This document shows positions 11,346 through 21,610 of a DNA stretch of 64,000 bases, in pieces. The first letter of the stretch is position 1; the number at the start of each line of letters is the position of its first letter. Source of the stretch: Gracilaria gracilis (lineage: Eukaryota; Rhodophyta; Florideophyceae; Gracilariales; Gracilariaceae); NCBI GenBank assembly GCA_030374805.1, contig JARGSG010000258.1, positions 1 through 64,000 on the forward strand. The letters are read 5' to 3'. The notes beneath the pieces were generated by a model, which was not told where the DNA came from, made no database searches, and worked only from the letters and a program-made list of their open reading frames with translations. Made by a program: the position numbers and the translations under genes.

Positions 11346-11861
11346 TCAGTTAAGACGCGAACAGCCTGGGCAGCAACTGAACGAAACCGGCCTGAGAAAT
11401 CCAAGAAATGAACAGCCGCGACAACAATTAGGAACCGGGTTCCCAAAACCAGCATCGAAAAGAGGCGCACAGTAACTAATTTCAGAATCTTGCTCTGCCT
11501 TCTCCCAAGTGGGAACAATCTGTGCAACTGAAGACTGCTGATCCCCCCCAAGATCTTCACGAGCGACAGTGGCTCGGTAAGTGGCAAGAAAGTCACCATA
11601 TTCGCTTTCTTCTGCCAGCAGGAAAAGCACTTCTCGTTCACCATCATAGTTGAGGTTTGAACAGCCCACCTTCGATGGTCGTTGTGTGATACAATCATTC
11701 TTTCCACAGGTTATGATAACTGTTGCATTAGTAATTTCTGGCTGTACTTGCTGAGTCGGCAACAAAAGGTTAGATTCACTGACAGAAGTACAAGGAACTG
11801 CTTTGACGGCCACTATGAAGAAGACAAAGACAGCCACAGGTCCAAAGATCTTTCTTTTCAT
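11346..11861 (-). CDS. Secreted ten-cysteine family protein C (short form)
   Basis: This intronless gene encodes 171 residues. The ATG at 11861 was chosen because it starts the signal peptide MKRKIFGPVAVFVFFIVAVKA; the frame upstream begins only at a TTG. It is the shortest family member and lacks the long low-complexity spacer of A, B and D, so it shows the minimal conserved unit. That unit is TCGKNDC (C-x4-C), a third Cys nine residues on (KVGC), a middle domain, SYCAPL, then NCCRGCSF, a linker, and SCCPGC at the C-terminus. Unlike the other three, its linker LGFLRPVSF is hydrophobic rather than basic, so the basic linker is not essential to the fold. A TATA-like box lies about 120 bases upstream. 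Function is unknown. Confidence 0.8.
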   Translation of the reverse strand: MKRKIFGPVAVFVFFIVAVKAVPCTSVSESNLLLPTQQVQPEITNATVIITCGKNDCITQRPSKVGCSNLNYDGEREVLFLLAEESEYGDFLATYRATVAREDLGGDQQSSVAQIVPTWEKAEQDSEISYCAPLFDAGFGNPVPNCCRGCSFLGFLRPVSFSCCPGCSRLN

Positions 11862-11979
11862 GTCGAGTAGGAGGCTGAGATACTGGCGTTGGGAGGGCAA
11901 AAGTTTGATGTCCAGGGAAGTTTAGAACTGGCTGGTGGAAATTGGAAGAGCAGTGACGGTCTCGGAAGGTTGCCTGCTT

Positions 11980-11987
11980 TATTTATA
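11980..11987 (-). promoter_or_regulatory. TATA box of ten-Cys gene C
   Basis: On the minus strand this reads TATAAATA, 119 bases upstream of the ATG at 11861. Confidence 0.55.
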
Positions 11988-12092
11988 GTAGTCCTTGTCT
12001 GAAGGCAGGACCATTTCAAGTTAAGAGAGCGAAACTAATATCCATAAACTTGTTTACTGACGGCGATAATGCAATAAGGAGATACCACATCG

Positions 12093-12338
12093 ATGTATCG
12101 GCACCATGACCCTCGAGACAGAACGTGGGTAAATAGGCTAAACAGGAGATGTGTAAAAGTTATAGAATGCGGCGGCAAAGGTGGACTCTACTATCATGGC
12201 TACCTCAGAGTACTGGTGAGCAATCCTTTTTTGAAAAGAGCCGTATCTGCCTTTGAGTCTGCAACAATTCCGCTAGACGAAAATGTTTTGGAAGAAAACT
12301 TTGAGCGAAAATTGCTAGAAGAAAATGATGTGGAATAA
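12093..12338 (+). CDS. Small hypothetical protein, 81 residues
   Basis: An ATG at 12093 opens a frame of 81 residues: an Arg/His-rich start, a middle part GGKGGLYYHGYLRVLVSNPF, and a Glu-rich helical end (ENVLEENFERKLLEEN). There are no family motifs, signal peptide or membrane segment. It is divergent from gene C with about 105 bases between the TATA box of C and this ATG. The amphipathic acidic end makes it look better than a random frame, but nothing confirms expression. It could be a fragment of a larger decayed gene. Confidence 0.3.
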   Translation: MYRHHDPRDRTWVNRLNRRCVKVIECGGKGGLYYHGYLRVLVSNPFLKRAVSAFESATIPLDENVLEENFERKLLEENDVE

Positions 12339-12538
12339 TACTTGCCGAACAACTGAGTGATTGTTATGTTTTCAACTTCCAGTTATGCTCTGCCACCGCG
12401 CAAGGCGGCATGGTCCGTAAGGCAAGTGTCGAAACCCCTGCATTAAGAGCATCAATTCGTTCATTCGACTTGCACCCCACAAGTTTCCAGCAGTGAAAAG
12501 GTTCAACGTTTCTGGTCCTCTAGAGAACTACAACCCTC

Positions 12539-13536
12539 TCAGAGATGGAAATGCCAATGAAAAGACTTGCTAGTGTGCCAACTCGCAACCGTAAACCCGT
12601 AAACACATGCAATGTTTGCGCCGTTGCGTGCATAGCCAAAGACTGACGAATCAACATGGTTGTTCGTGGGATTGGCATGTTCAGTTTTAATGACAAGCTG
12701 TTCTTCGGAGTTTACGGCATTCTTGGTCACCATGATTCTTCTCACGCCGTTTTTAGACAACTCTTTCCAACTTCAACATCCTTGTTAAACCAAACACTTT
12801 TTCACTTCCTCCTTCTCATGTCGTTGGGTCTTATGACGAAGCTAAACGTACGAGGAATTAACGTACGCGTCTCATGAAAGGACATACGCTCCTCTCCATC
12901 AATAGACAGTTTCCAAAAGCATTCTGCATCGTTTTCGGACGATAAACAGAAACTAGCTACCCAAACCTTTACAAGTAGCCCCCCCACGGATGATCATCTA
13001 CACACCACGTCACAATTCAGCACCCACGAAGTGCTAAAATGAGTAGCAGGCTCCCCGACATCAAATCGATCATGTTTCGGAAAGGATATTCTAGTCCTGA
13101 AACTGGAATCATTGATGTAATACTGTACATGGTACTGCTCATCCGCAAATGTGCTTCCGCTTCCCTCTTCACGAAAGAAGTGAATGACTCCAACATGAAA
13201 TGAGTCTTTGCCCTTCAACAATGCTCTGTTTCGATTGTTGGCGGCCTGGCCGGATGCGATAGAATTTAAGCTATGATATTTGGCAGCGAAGTACATAGCA
13301 TCCTAAAGTGCCTTGCTATGCTCTAAAGAAGACACAACAAGGGTTTCGTGGCATCCAGCAGGAACCTAGCAACCTTATACTTCTTCAGGCTCAGAAATAA
13401 TGTATAGAGCATTGCTACTACTGTATTGCTATTATGACATATTGGGCATATATCGGGCCCCTTACGATTTTCTCACCTGGTGAGCATTCGTTCTCGTGAT
13501 ATTCTCTTTGCATCTCGAGATGGTCGGGCTATCCAT
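12539..13536 (-). pseudogene. Decayed multi-exon gene of unknown family at edge of repeat copy B
   Basis: Reading on the minus strand, an exon with ATG at 13536 (MDSPTISRCKENITRTNAHQ) ends at a CAG/GTGAG donor at 13477/13476. A TTTAG acceptor at 13304-13303 would join it in frame to 13302, giving DAMYFAAKYHSLNS and on through FHVGVIHFFREEG and HVQYYINDSSF to a TGA at 12996-12994. After the TGA the same frame stays open with convincing content (SFCLSSENDAECFWKL, SFHETRTLIPRTFSFVIRP) to 12802. A further open piece follows at 12760-12539 in another frame. Intron length would be 174 bases. The TGA and the frame change argue for decay. No family was recognised. Confidence 0.45.
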
Positions 13537-14351
13537 TGTTGTTTCGAACAAGGGATTCTAGCCAGCAGGTCCTCGATCACTTCATGTAATACGATGGAGT
13601 CGTATTTGGACGTAGAAGTAGGTGAGTGGTAGGGATAACGGTAGATACAAACGTTCTATTACACTTCACGTAGCCCGAACATAACGAGGCGCGAGAATAG
13701 TGTATAGCCTCCGGCTACGTGTATCACACGCTTTTCACAACCATTTGTCGGACGGTCCGCCATCTCTCGGGTCGGTGTTGTGCAATATGCTTTTCTTTAC
13801 TTCCTTCAGAGCTTCTAATAACTTTTGTCATTGGTGTGGTCAAAGAATCTCGATCCTTTTCGCGTACACATACGTAAAGGTATTGTATTTTCGTGCGTCT
13901 GAACTTCAGACTCTGAAGCGTGCGTTGATCAGACCGGTTATGTTTTTCTGCTTGAGAACTGCATTTGATGCAATCTCTATTCAAACAAAGGCATAAATCA
14001 CTAAAAGTTTACAGAAATCCTGCTCAATTTCCTCCATTGTTGAACTCTGCATACAATTCTCGCAAGATGCACATCGTCCATAAGAATCTTCAGAGTAGTT
14101 CATTCAAACTTTCTTTTACCGCAAACTAGTCGTTACGCGGTATTGCGGCGAAGAACAATTATAGATGTGATCTCTCTCGTGCATCACATACTCTTATTCT
14201 AGAAGACTGAAGATTCGTTTTGAGCTGCAGCTGCAGCCTTCATCTTTTTACGCACAACATTTCTATCTTCATTTACTGCTATTCAATGATATAACGAGTT
14301 CAATAGTTGATCATATGCATGATATCCCTCACTCCGGCTGACAAGTGCCGC

Positions 14352-14900
14352 TTAGCACCTTCTACCAGAACGAACAACACCTGAACAACAACGACGGAAT
14401 GAGGGGTTGAAAGCGACGGTACCGCAGCACCGCTCATTGCGGGAAGCACGAACCACAACGTCATCACAGCATCTGCTGAAAGTCGGATTAAACACTTTCG
14501 TGCCGCAGCACCGCTCATTGCGGGAAGCACGAACCACAACGTCATCACAGCATCTGCTGAAAGTCGGATTAAACACTTTCGTGCCGCAGCACCGCTCGTT
14601 GCGAGAAGCACGAACCACAACGTCATCACAGCATCTGCTGAAAGTCGGATTAAACACTTTCGTGCCACAGCATCGCTCATTGCGAGAAGCACGAACCACA
14701 ACGCCATCACAGCATCTGCTGAAAGTCGGATTAAACGCTTTCGTGCCGCAGCACCTTTCATTTCGAAAAGCTCGGACAACAACGCCATCACAGCATTTGG
14801 AGCTGATTGATGAGAAGCGGACTCCGTTGCATGTTTGACCCAGAGCGTATTGTACGGAAAGGGCCAGTAGGATTAAAAAGAGCGTTGGCAACTTGTTCAT
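14352..14900 (-). CDS. Galaxin-like secreted dicysteine-repeat protein
   Basis: This intronless gene encodes 182 residues with an ATG at 14900. MNKLPTLFLILLALSVQYALG is a clear signal peptide. The mature part is built of five tandem 27-residue units alternating two dicysteine half-units. One is of the form CCDDVVVRASRNER and the other CCGTKVFNPTFSR; the array is capped by CCSGVVRSGRRC. This CC-spacing with the NP motif is the pattern of galaxin, the coral skeleton matrix protein, and of galaxin-like proteins in other lineages. The 81-base DNA units are nearly identical to one another, which indicates recent expansion or gene conversion. A CATAAATA box sits 38 bases upstream. The likely role is a disulfide-rich extracellular or cell-wall matrix protein; mineralisation is not implied. 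The gene lies in the 2-kb segment missing from repeat copy A. Confidence 0.8.
   Translation of the reverse strand: MNKLPTLFLILLALSVQYALGQTCNGVRFSSISSKCCDGVVVRAFRNERCCGTKAFNPTFSRCCDGVVVRASRNERCCGTKVFNPTFSRCCDDVVVRASRNERCCGTKVFNPTFSRCCDDVVVRASRNERCCGTKVFNPTFSRCCDDVVVRASRNERCCGTVAFNPSFRRCCSGVVRSGRRC
14431..14800 (-). repeat. 81-base tandem repeat within galaxin-like gene
   Basis: About four and a half units of 81 bases encode the 27-residue protein repeat. Adjacent units differ at only a few positions. Confidence 0.85.
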
Positions 14901-14937
14901 GGTTGGGAAGGAAAGTGTGGTGTTCGAGAGCGGGAAG

Positions 14938-14945
14938 TATTTATG
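14938..14945 (-). promoter_or_regulatory. TATA-like box of galaxin-like gene
   Basis: The minus strand reads CATAAATA 38 bases upstream of the ATG at 14900, implying a very short leader. The same octamer precedes the large gene at 40643. Confidence 0.45.
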
Positions 14946-15903
14946 ATCACGGAGATGGTTTAGTGGAGTTCTTACTTGAAATGGTTGCTGTAGTTGTCTG
15001 CCTTCGAAAGTTGTTGAGCAGAGCTCTGCTTTTAAGCTGAACAGGAGTTGATCGCGCTCCTCTGTTTTTCTAACTTACACTCCACGGAGTTTATTGTTAG
15101 GACTTAACGCATCGTAGGCAGGTTTTGGATGGATGATCAAGAGTGAATTGTAAATTGTTAAGCGAATGTTGAGGTATGTACTGTGGGCACGTTTATGAAG
15201 ACCGATTCATTAGAACTTCTACGTTGTATACATAGACAACGTAGTTAACGCATGTATTTTTAAACTTCTTTTGTTTTTATTAGTAAAGCATATGAACACG
15301 TAGTTGGTGAGTAGTTGGTGAATTGGACAACAATGGTTCTCTCTATTAATCGAACGGATCACGCCAATGAAAAGGATAGCGTGTATTGGAACAAACGTTC
15401 GGGGTATGGTTTTCCTCTTCGTATCGTGTTACTATTTGGTGTATCCATGTTGGCCTTAAAGGGCTCGCGATAACCATATTTCTTGATTCCTTCCATGGCC
15501 GCATATGATTAGCTCAACGCTGTTGCACGTTGTTTTGACCTTTCTACGCCTCAACGCAAGCGCTCTGACGGTAAACCGGCCATATCTACACGAGGAAATA
15601 TGCTTTGGGAAGCATATTGGTCTTATCGCTGCATATTGAAGTTGAGATTGTTGATCAATATAAGTTATCGTTGGCGGCAAGTGGTGGAATGCTGGCTATC
15701 AAAAATGACGCGGGAGCGGTCCCTCGAGTTGTTGCTTCGTTGAGAGAGTTGTTTCCGCAAGCGATGAAAAGGAGAAACTCGTTTCAATGCACTTCTGGGA
15801 GGTGAGCAGAAACGCTGGCGGAGAGCCAACTTGGTTGACGCGCGCCATGCATCATGATGCTGATCACCTTCACCACGTGATATCATGAGATGATCCCTTC
15901 CGC

Positions 15904-16497
15904 TTACACTCCCACGTGGACACGCCTGACACGCGCCACACATCTGCCTGTCTCGCTCCGGATGGACGCACACAAATCGCATTGCGGCCATTCGCAACGT
16001 CTGCGCCGCCATCGTCGCGCTCGTCCACAATTTTCTCGTCCACCGCTCGCGGCGCGCCCTCCGCGCCCACCGCGCGCACGGTGCGGGCAGGGGCACGGGC
16101 GCGGGCACGGGCGCGGGCGTTTCCCGCAGCCGAGCGGTCGCTTCGCCGTCAGCGCTTCACGTCGGACGGCTTGCCTGGCACTTGTGTGGCTTATAACCAT
16201 TCTTCCATCATATTCGTCAATGCCGAACACACAAACTTCCCACAATATCAATTCTGCTTCGACTGCCGTACTTGAGGTTATATACGTCACAGCCAAGACC
16301 GCGACACGCCACCGAGAGACCTTCCTTAGCTCATTCACCTTCACATTGTAGGAGGATAGCCACATTCTATAGTGGTCATGACTGAGTTTCTCGCCTTTGC
16401 CCATGGTCTCTCTGCACGCTCTGCCGACGTTCATGCCGTATCGCACTTCTCCGAGTACCACATTGGTCGCTGAAGCGGCTGAAAACATACCGCCCAT
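15904..16497 (-). pseudogene. Conserved ORF in inverted repeat, copy B
   Basis: The first in-frame ATG is at 16497 (MGGMFSAASATNVVLGEV); homology to copy A continues upstream across a TGA. The frame runs about 197 residues: GKGEKLSHDHYRM, then FGIDEYDGRMVISHTSARQAVRREAL, then a strongly Arg/Pro/Gly-rich GC segment. The upstream part encoding MDHEAST in copy A is also present (near 16660) but shifted in frame here by a small deletion. Frame differences between the copies suggest that neither is functional. No family was recognised. Confidence 0.35.
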
Positions 16498-17595
16498 GGC
16501 TTCTTGCCCATGGCGTGATGATGATAAATCGTATTGCTTTTGCAATCACTTGTAGTGCCCCTTTTCATCTTCGCTTCCGTACCACAACTATCAACAGTCT
16601 CGTTGTCGCTTCATCCCTCTCACCGCCATTGTGCAATTTTGTAGACGCTTCGTGATCCATTGCGCTTTCTAGAAAAGACAGTCATTTCTTCATCTTCTCT
16701 TGATCCCTTTTATGTGGTGGTCTCTGCTTGTAGTCGAGGCCTCCATCCTCGCTTTCTACTGTCCACCAGTCTTTTTTGTTCATCTACGATCTATAACTAG
16801 CGCGCTCTTTACGACATCTAAGTCACTTTCGCCAGTTTTCTACCTTCGTAATAGAGAGATCTTCTTAGCACCTATCACTTTCTCCCTCACCCCCACCCGC
16901 ATTCAAAGAATCCGCAGTCGAGCCGATGCAGCTCTTGCAAGAAAATGAAGACGATCTGCCCTTCGACCGACTGTCTATCTACCATCCTTGTGCTTCCGGT
17001 ATGGATACCGTTGGTAACTACGCGTCCCACCTTCAGGGCTGCACGTCTTGAGGCGATCGAGAGACGCGGTCCCTCTTGCCGAAATGGTAAGGTTATACAG
17101 TACCTTACAGTACGAACTCGGGAAATGTGCGCCCTCGGATTCTCAACGGCGGCAGCCTCCTACACGAGCGCCCCCTCTCGCTATGCGCGCATTTGCGTCA
17201 TTGCGAGCTGTGTCGCATCGATCGTCGTGACGAACACGTCGTCGTCGAGCAATGCTCTTGCGCATTGATATCAGCTACAGCAGGAAAGAAAGATACCGGC
17301 TCCATAAGGAGTCAAGTCTTTACATCACACAAGCATTGAAACTATCGAAGCCCTGAAACCCACCCAAAGACCGACCCCGATATCAGCTCACTTCACGATA
17401 AACAGATGCGTTCAAAAGGGCTTTTCATGGATCTCGCACTACATTATTGGCTGAAAGCTCCGTTACGCGCTCATGCAAATCCTTGTACTGCAAAGAGTCC
17501 AAAGGCCTCCCCAAAGTTCTCACGTATTCAAGAGAAAGCCGATTCACAAATGCGGATAGAAGAGAAACAGCGGTGCGAAAGAAAACGGTCGCCGT

Positions 17596-17916
17596 TTAAC
17601 AGCAGCACATGTGATGGCCTCCCTTGCAGTTCTTAGTCATTACAAAGCAAGGAGACCCGTACTTCCTGCATTCATTTTTCGCGTTTGAATAGGTCGTACA
17701 CCTGCAAGGGCAGGGGTTAGAGGGAGGGGGAGGGAATGGTACTCCTCTGCCTCCACCGTCTGTGGGAGCAATTAACATGTCCCCGGCAGAAGCAGAGAGA
17801 ACCTGATGGATAGGGTCAGCTGCTTGAAAACCAACTTCAGAATCCATTGGGAGAGCTGCTGAACTCTTGGTGAGAGCCATGGCCAGGAGGAAAAAGGCCC
17901 AGATGCACTTGAACAT
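17596..17916 (-). CDS. Small secreted cysteine-rich protein (defensin-like appearance)
   Basis: This intronless gene encodes 106 residues. The ATG at 17916 starts a good signal peptide (MFKCIWAFFLLAMALTKSSAA); the frame further up begins at TTG. A propeptide-like acidic and Pro-rich spacer (GVPFPPPPS) leads to a compact C-terminal Cys domain: CPCRC, then single Cys in NEC, GSPC and TKNC, and a terminal MCCC. That is nine Cys in about 36 residues. The layout of signal, spacer and short Cys core resembles secreted antimicrobial or signalling peptides, but the spacing does not match a defensin class I can name. It is not a member of the ten-Cys family. A TATA box lies about 105 bases upstream. 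Export is well supported; activity is unknown. Confidence 0.7.
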   Translation of the reverse strand: MFKCIWAFFLLAMALTKSSAALPMDSEVGFQAADPIHQVLSASAGDMLIAPTDGGGRGVPFPPPPSNPCPCRCTTYSNAKNECRKYGSPCFVMTKNCKGGHHMCCC

Positions 17917-18020
17917 AATTGATAAGAAATCCAACGGGTGACAAGAAATGAAAGGTTTGAAGTTGAGCGATCAACTGGCAGTAAAGACGATGAAGGGTGG
18001 CTTAGCTTGCTGCTCTTCGT

Positions 18021-18028
18021 CTTTTATA
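18021..18028 (-). promoter_or_regulatory. TATA box of small Cys-rich gene
   Basis: The minus strand reads TATAAAAG, 105 bases upstream of the ATG at 17916. Confidence 0.6.
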
Positions 18029-19356
18029 CTGGTGGGAGAACTTGAGATCCTGTTGATTAGGAATACGCAAAATTCGAATACAGCTTTCTTTGAGATTTTG
18101 AGCGAAGAAAACTCCATCGTAAGATTGCAACACACTTCTGTAAACGTACATGAAATTACTGCCATGTGCAAGGGTAATGCCGGTCGTATATCCAGACATC
18201 GCAAAGATTTAAACTTAGGTGGCCGACTTGCAGTGAATTCGAATGTGCCGCAACGGGTTAAGTGTGGGCATGCTGCAACTTAGACTACATTGAGGGGCCA
18301 AGCGTTTCAAATATCCCTTGGACGTATAATTACTGACTGTTGTTGCCAGCATCGAGAGACCTTGCAGTTAACCAAATATAGATCCAAATTCTTCATCCCC
18401 TCCAGACGTGCATCTCAAGGAGACAATACGGTGCCAGGAGTGAGGTAGAAGCACTTTATAGTAGTACCAAAACTTGAAACAGAAAGAGTCTTACCGTCAC
18501 CTGAGAGTCGCCCATACAAATTACGTGTGCGATGCCCCTCCTCCACCTCCAGAAAGGTCATACTTCATCCTACACATTGAAAGCTCACTCGGGCTGGATT
18601 GTTCTTGGCCACAGCAAAAACATCAGTCATCGGTTCCCTCGCCCGATCCATCAATCCGATTTCTCTCTGTACAGTTTTGTAGAGAAGAAGCTATAAATAC
18701 TATTCTCTCCAACTGGTTTACATGGCGATTGACACCCCGAGAGCGAGCATTTTATCCAATATAACCCGTTGTACATCGAACCCCTTTTAATCTGATGTTC
18801 TTTGACAGAAAAGAAGCGTAGAGTGAATATACCGATCCATGATCTAAAATGAACGGAACGCATTGAAATATTCAAGTTCTACATGTCTCCTTCGGATAGC
18901 ATTCAGAGCGCAAGGAGTGCAATTGTAGAAAGCAGAAATAAGATACCCCTTTTCCAGGGGTTCCAAAAACTACAGTACTGCAATCACTGCAGCTGCAGAG
19001 ATAAGCATTCGCAGCGATAGAGGCTGCATTCTGGAATTGACTGCTATGTAAGACTTGCTAGACTGGAACGCTATTTGCCAATACCATATTCGGCCACGAC
19101 ACAACGGAATCAATACTCCCAAAGCAAAATTTTCTTTATGTTTTCACAATCATAACCAATAACAATTATAACTTTGCATTTGTCACAGTGCATTCATATG
19201 GGGTGAAATAAATGTTTCGCTCAGAGTAACAAGTATCTATTATTTTAAGTTGAAAGGGAAAAACACGAACCCCTTCACTTCACGGTAAATTAGGTTGAAC
19301 ATCAAAATAGGCGTATTCGCATGCTATTTCATCCAAAGCAGAGCCACACTAACTGC
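18029..19356. other. Intergenic stretch without recognised gene
   Basis: About 1.3 kb with only short open frames on both strands and no motif I recognise. Confidence 0.5.
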
Positions 19357-20061
19357 TTAGGAAAAGTCAAAGAGCGCCAGAGCAGCATCGACAAAAGTAG
19401 AACCGGCATCCATCTCGGACACAAAGTGATCAAGAAGCTCCTCGCGATCAAACTCGACAGCGTCGCTATCATCAGCTTTGTTCATCATTGCATCATATTT
19501 ACCGCCCGAAAGATCGCACGACCCCGACAGCGAAGACGTAGAAGCAAGGGGGTCACATTGACAGTTAGCAACATGAGAGCGCCTTTCCAGAACGTCAGCC
19601 ACAAACGGCTTGAGGCGATTGACGGCGCTGTTGATGCTGAAGAAGCGACCTGTCTTGACGGCGGCACCAACAGAGCTGCCACTGAAGACTTCGAAGATGG
19701 GCCCAGTTGTGGCGGATCCCAAAAATGACAGAGTGGCGCTGGTGAGTGCCCAAAAGCCCTGCTTGTTGCGCTTGCTTCGAAGTGTGGCGAGGGTTTGCTC
19801 GGCGGCTTGTTGAAGACGGTTGGAATGATCACAGTGAAGACATCCAGCAACGTGAGCGGTTTTGACTCCGTTGGCGATATACGGGCTGATAATAATGCAA
19901 GTGCATTTGCAAGCGGTAACCGTTTGGGGGCGACGACGGAAGAAACGTCTGGCGAATAGTAGTGCTACTAGCAAAAAGAGCAGAGGTTTGATGAGTACGG
20001 CCACGATTTTGAAAGGAACTGAGACAAGATAGGACAGGGTGTTTACCACGAAGTTGATCAT
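19357..20061 (-). CDS. Hypothetical membrane-anchored protein, 234 residues
   Basis: The ATG at 20061 opens a 234-residue frame ending at TAA 19359-19357. Residues 3-37 are strongly hydrophobic (YLVSVPFKIVAVLIKPLLFLLVALLFA) and are followed by the positive cluster RRFFRRR, giving a signal-anchor topology. Next is a Cys-containing stretch (ACKCTCIIIS, VAGCLHCDHSN) that could bind metal, then a Gly/Ser/Thr-rich segment (FLGSATTGPIFEVFSGSSVG). The C-terminus is acidic (NKADDSDAVEFDREELLDHFVSEMDAG). An AATAAAA word about 100 bases upstream may act as a TATA-like box. The family was not recognised. The absence of internal stops over 700 bases and the ordered charge pattern support a real gene. Confidence 0.55.
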   Translation of the reverse strand: MINFVVNTLSYLVSVPFKIVAVLIKPLLFLLVALLFARRFFRRRPQTVTACKCTCIIISPYIANGVKTAHVAGCLHCDHSNRLQQAAEQTLATLRSKRNKQGFWALTSATLSFLGSATTGPIFEVFSGSSVGAAVKTGRFFSINSAVNRLKPFVADVLERRSHVANCQCDPLASTSSLSGSCDLSGGKYDAMMNKADDSDAVEFDREELLDHFVSEMDAGSTFVDAALALFDFS

Positions 20062-21610
20062 GACGGCGGCAATGGTGCGGAGTTATTCGGAATGGTATGC
20101 GGGTTGGTTGCTGATGAGATGGCGAGTCGAAGGCAGGGGAGAGCAAGCGGGCGACTGGCGTTTTATTTGAGAAGAGAATCACGCGATGATGCAATGCGTA
20201 ATATGTTACATGTGTAGCGCGTGGCGCGCTCCAGCAATGTACGGCTGCAGGTGCCCAAGCGGGAGCGTGGGAGGCGGTGGCGCGGCAGCGGCGTTCGTTT
20301 CATTGCTGCGCGCAGCGCTGATTGGGTTTTGATTCTTGGAAATACATGCAACGCCGAATACAGTTCAACGGATCGTTGGCTGCACGCTCGATTGCTAGCA
20401 CATCCAACCAGCGCTTCGAGAAGCTGCCTTCTCCAAGAAGAAGCTCGCAAGGACTTGTACTTTTCGGCAAGTACAGCTAAGCCAAAAAAAGTAATGCGCA
20501 CATATCCTACGTGTTCATCTATTCGGAGAGAAGATGGTGACAAATCCAAAAAGCGCTCGCAACGATGGGCTGCATCCAACACCACGTAATGGCCCCGGCA
20601 CACGCAGGCAGCAATGCAACGGCCGCGCACACAGTTGGCGTTATTCATCTCGTTACGAACGGCACGTACACGCCCCACGTGCGCTGCGACGACTCAGCCG
20701 TTGGTGTAAACTGAATAGCATCCGCCGCCGCTGTGCTTCGCGCCATCGTCTCGCACGTGTCCAGCGCAAGAGTTTCTCTCGTTAGCCGCGCTGCTGCCGC
20801 CGCTCGCGGGCAGCTCGGGCGACGGAGAGATCGCTGCGCTGCGCTGGACAGAGACGGAGAGGCCTTAATAAACGAGAGCCCGCCTGGACCCTCTGAGAAG
20901 GGAGAAGCCAGACGGGAGGGATGACTTTTGTCCCTTCAACTCGCCCGAAAAGCGACAGCGTCGACGTCTGTACTCCTCTGCGCGCGCGTCTCACATACTC
21001 CCTCACGATTTCCATACCATAGCCGCAACGCGTGTGCGTGTTCTCTTCACAGCCACAAGCAGCGCATTTTGATCATCATGAAGGCGAGCCTCCCGTACGT
21101 GCTGTTGATTGCTGTTGGAAGAGTATAGCTGCGGTCTAGAAGGTTTTGGGTCTTCCCAGCTCTCTAGTCTTTACTCATGTTTGGTGACTACTTATACTAC
21201 TGACTTCCGCGCAGCAAGTCCCAGACATTTCAGTCTGTCCCTAAGATTTCGACATGCTTGCTCCAAACTCTCGTTTGGAGCTACAGCGTTTTATACGTTT
21301 TGGAACGCAATCGTAGTTCAACGTACCGCACTGCACCAGCGTGCAGGACCAAGTAGTCACTGCACACTGGTGGTGCTGGTTGATCGTTTGTGCATTCGCA
21401 CCAAACGTTTCTACCGCACCTGTACCCAAGAATCAGGCGGTTATGAACTCTCTACAAGACTGCATCTGAGCCGCCAAAGCCGTGAGGCTGCATCTGAGCA
21501 GCCGGCTCCGTACTGGCTACTTCCGAGCAGCCAGCTCTGTGCTGCTGCGTCTGAGCACTGTGGACCCCGTAGATACGGTGGAGATCTCAGCTCTGAAATA
21601 CTGTACAGGG
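20062..21610. other. Intergenic stretch with possible truncated secreted-gene start
   Basis: A GC-rich region without a recognised full gene. A TTAATAA word at 20864 lies about 210 bases upstream of an ATG at 21078. That ATG begins MKASLPYVLLIAVGRV, which looks like a signal peptide but stops after 16 codons. It may be the surviving first codons of a secreted gene cut off by rearrangement. At 21468-21560 the phrase TCTGAGCAGCC and variants recur several times. Confidence 0.35.

Larger units (their letters stand above)
13310..17090 (-). repeat. Inverted duplication, copy B (partner of 2929-4440)
   Basis: The minus strand matches copy A in two blocks, 17090-15836 and about 13862-13310. Between them is a 2-kb segment (13863-15835) absent from copy A, which includes the galaxin-like gene. 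Near 16835-17040 there is an extra 215 bases. Either copy A lost these parts or copy B gained them; no clear target duplication flanks the 2-kb segment. The two copies frame the 4441-13300 region holding ten-Cys genes A-C. Confidence 0.75.

Noticed and set aside
14407..14838. 143-residue open frame on the plus strand opposite the galaxin-like gene
   Set aside because: It is the antisense of the 81-base repeat array; the sense frame has a signal peptide and a recognisable repeat protein.
15605..15805. Possible exon ending in GGGAG/GTGAGC inside repeat copy B
   Set aside because: The donor-like site is present but no upstream start or partner exon could be connected; too weak to list.
18474..18764. 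96-residue plus-strand frame
   Set aside because: No signal, domain or homology; adjacent antisense frame is of similar length, as expected by chance.
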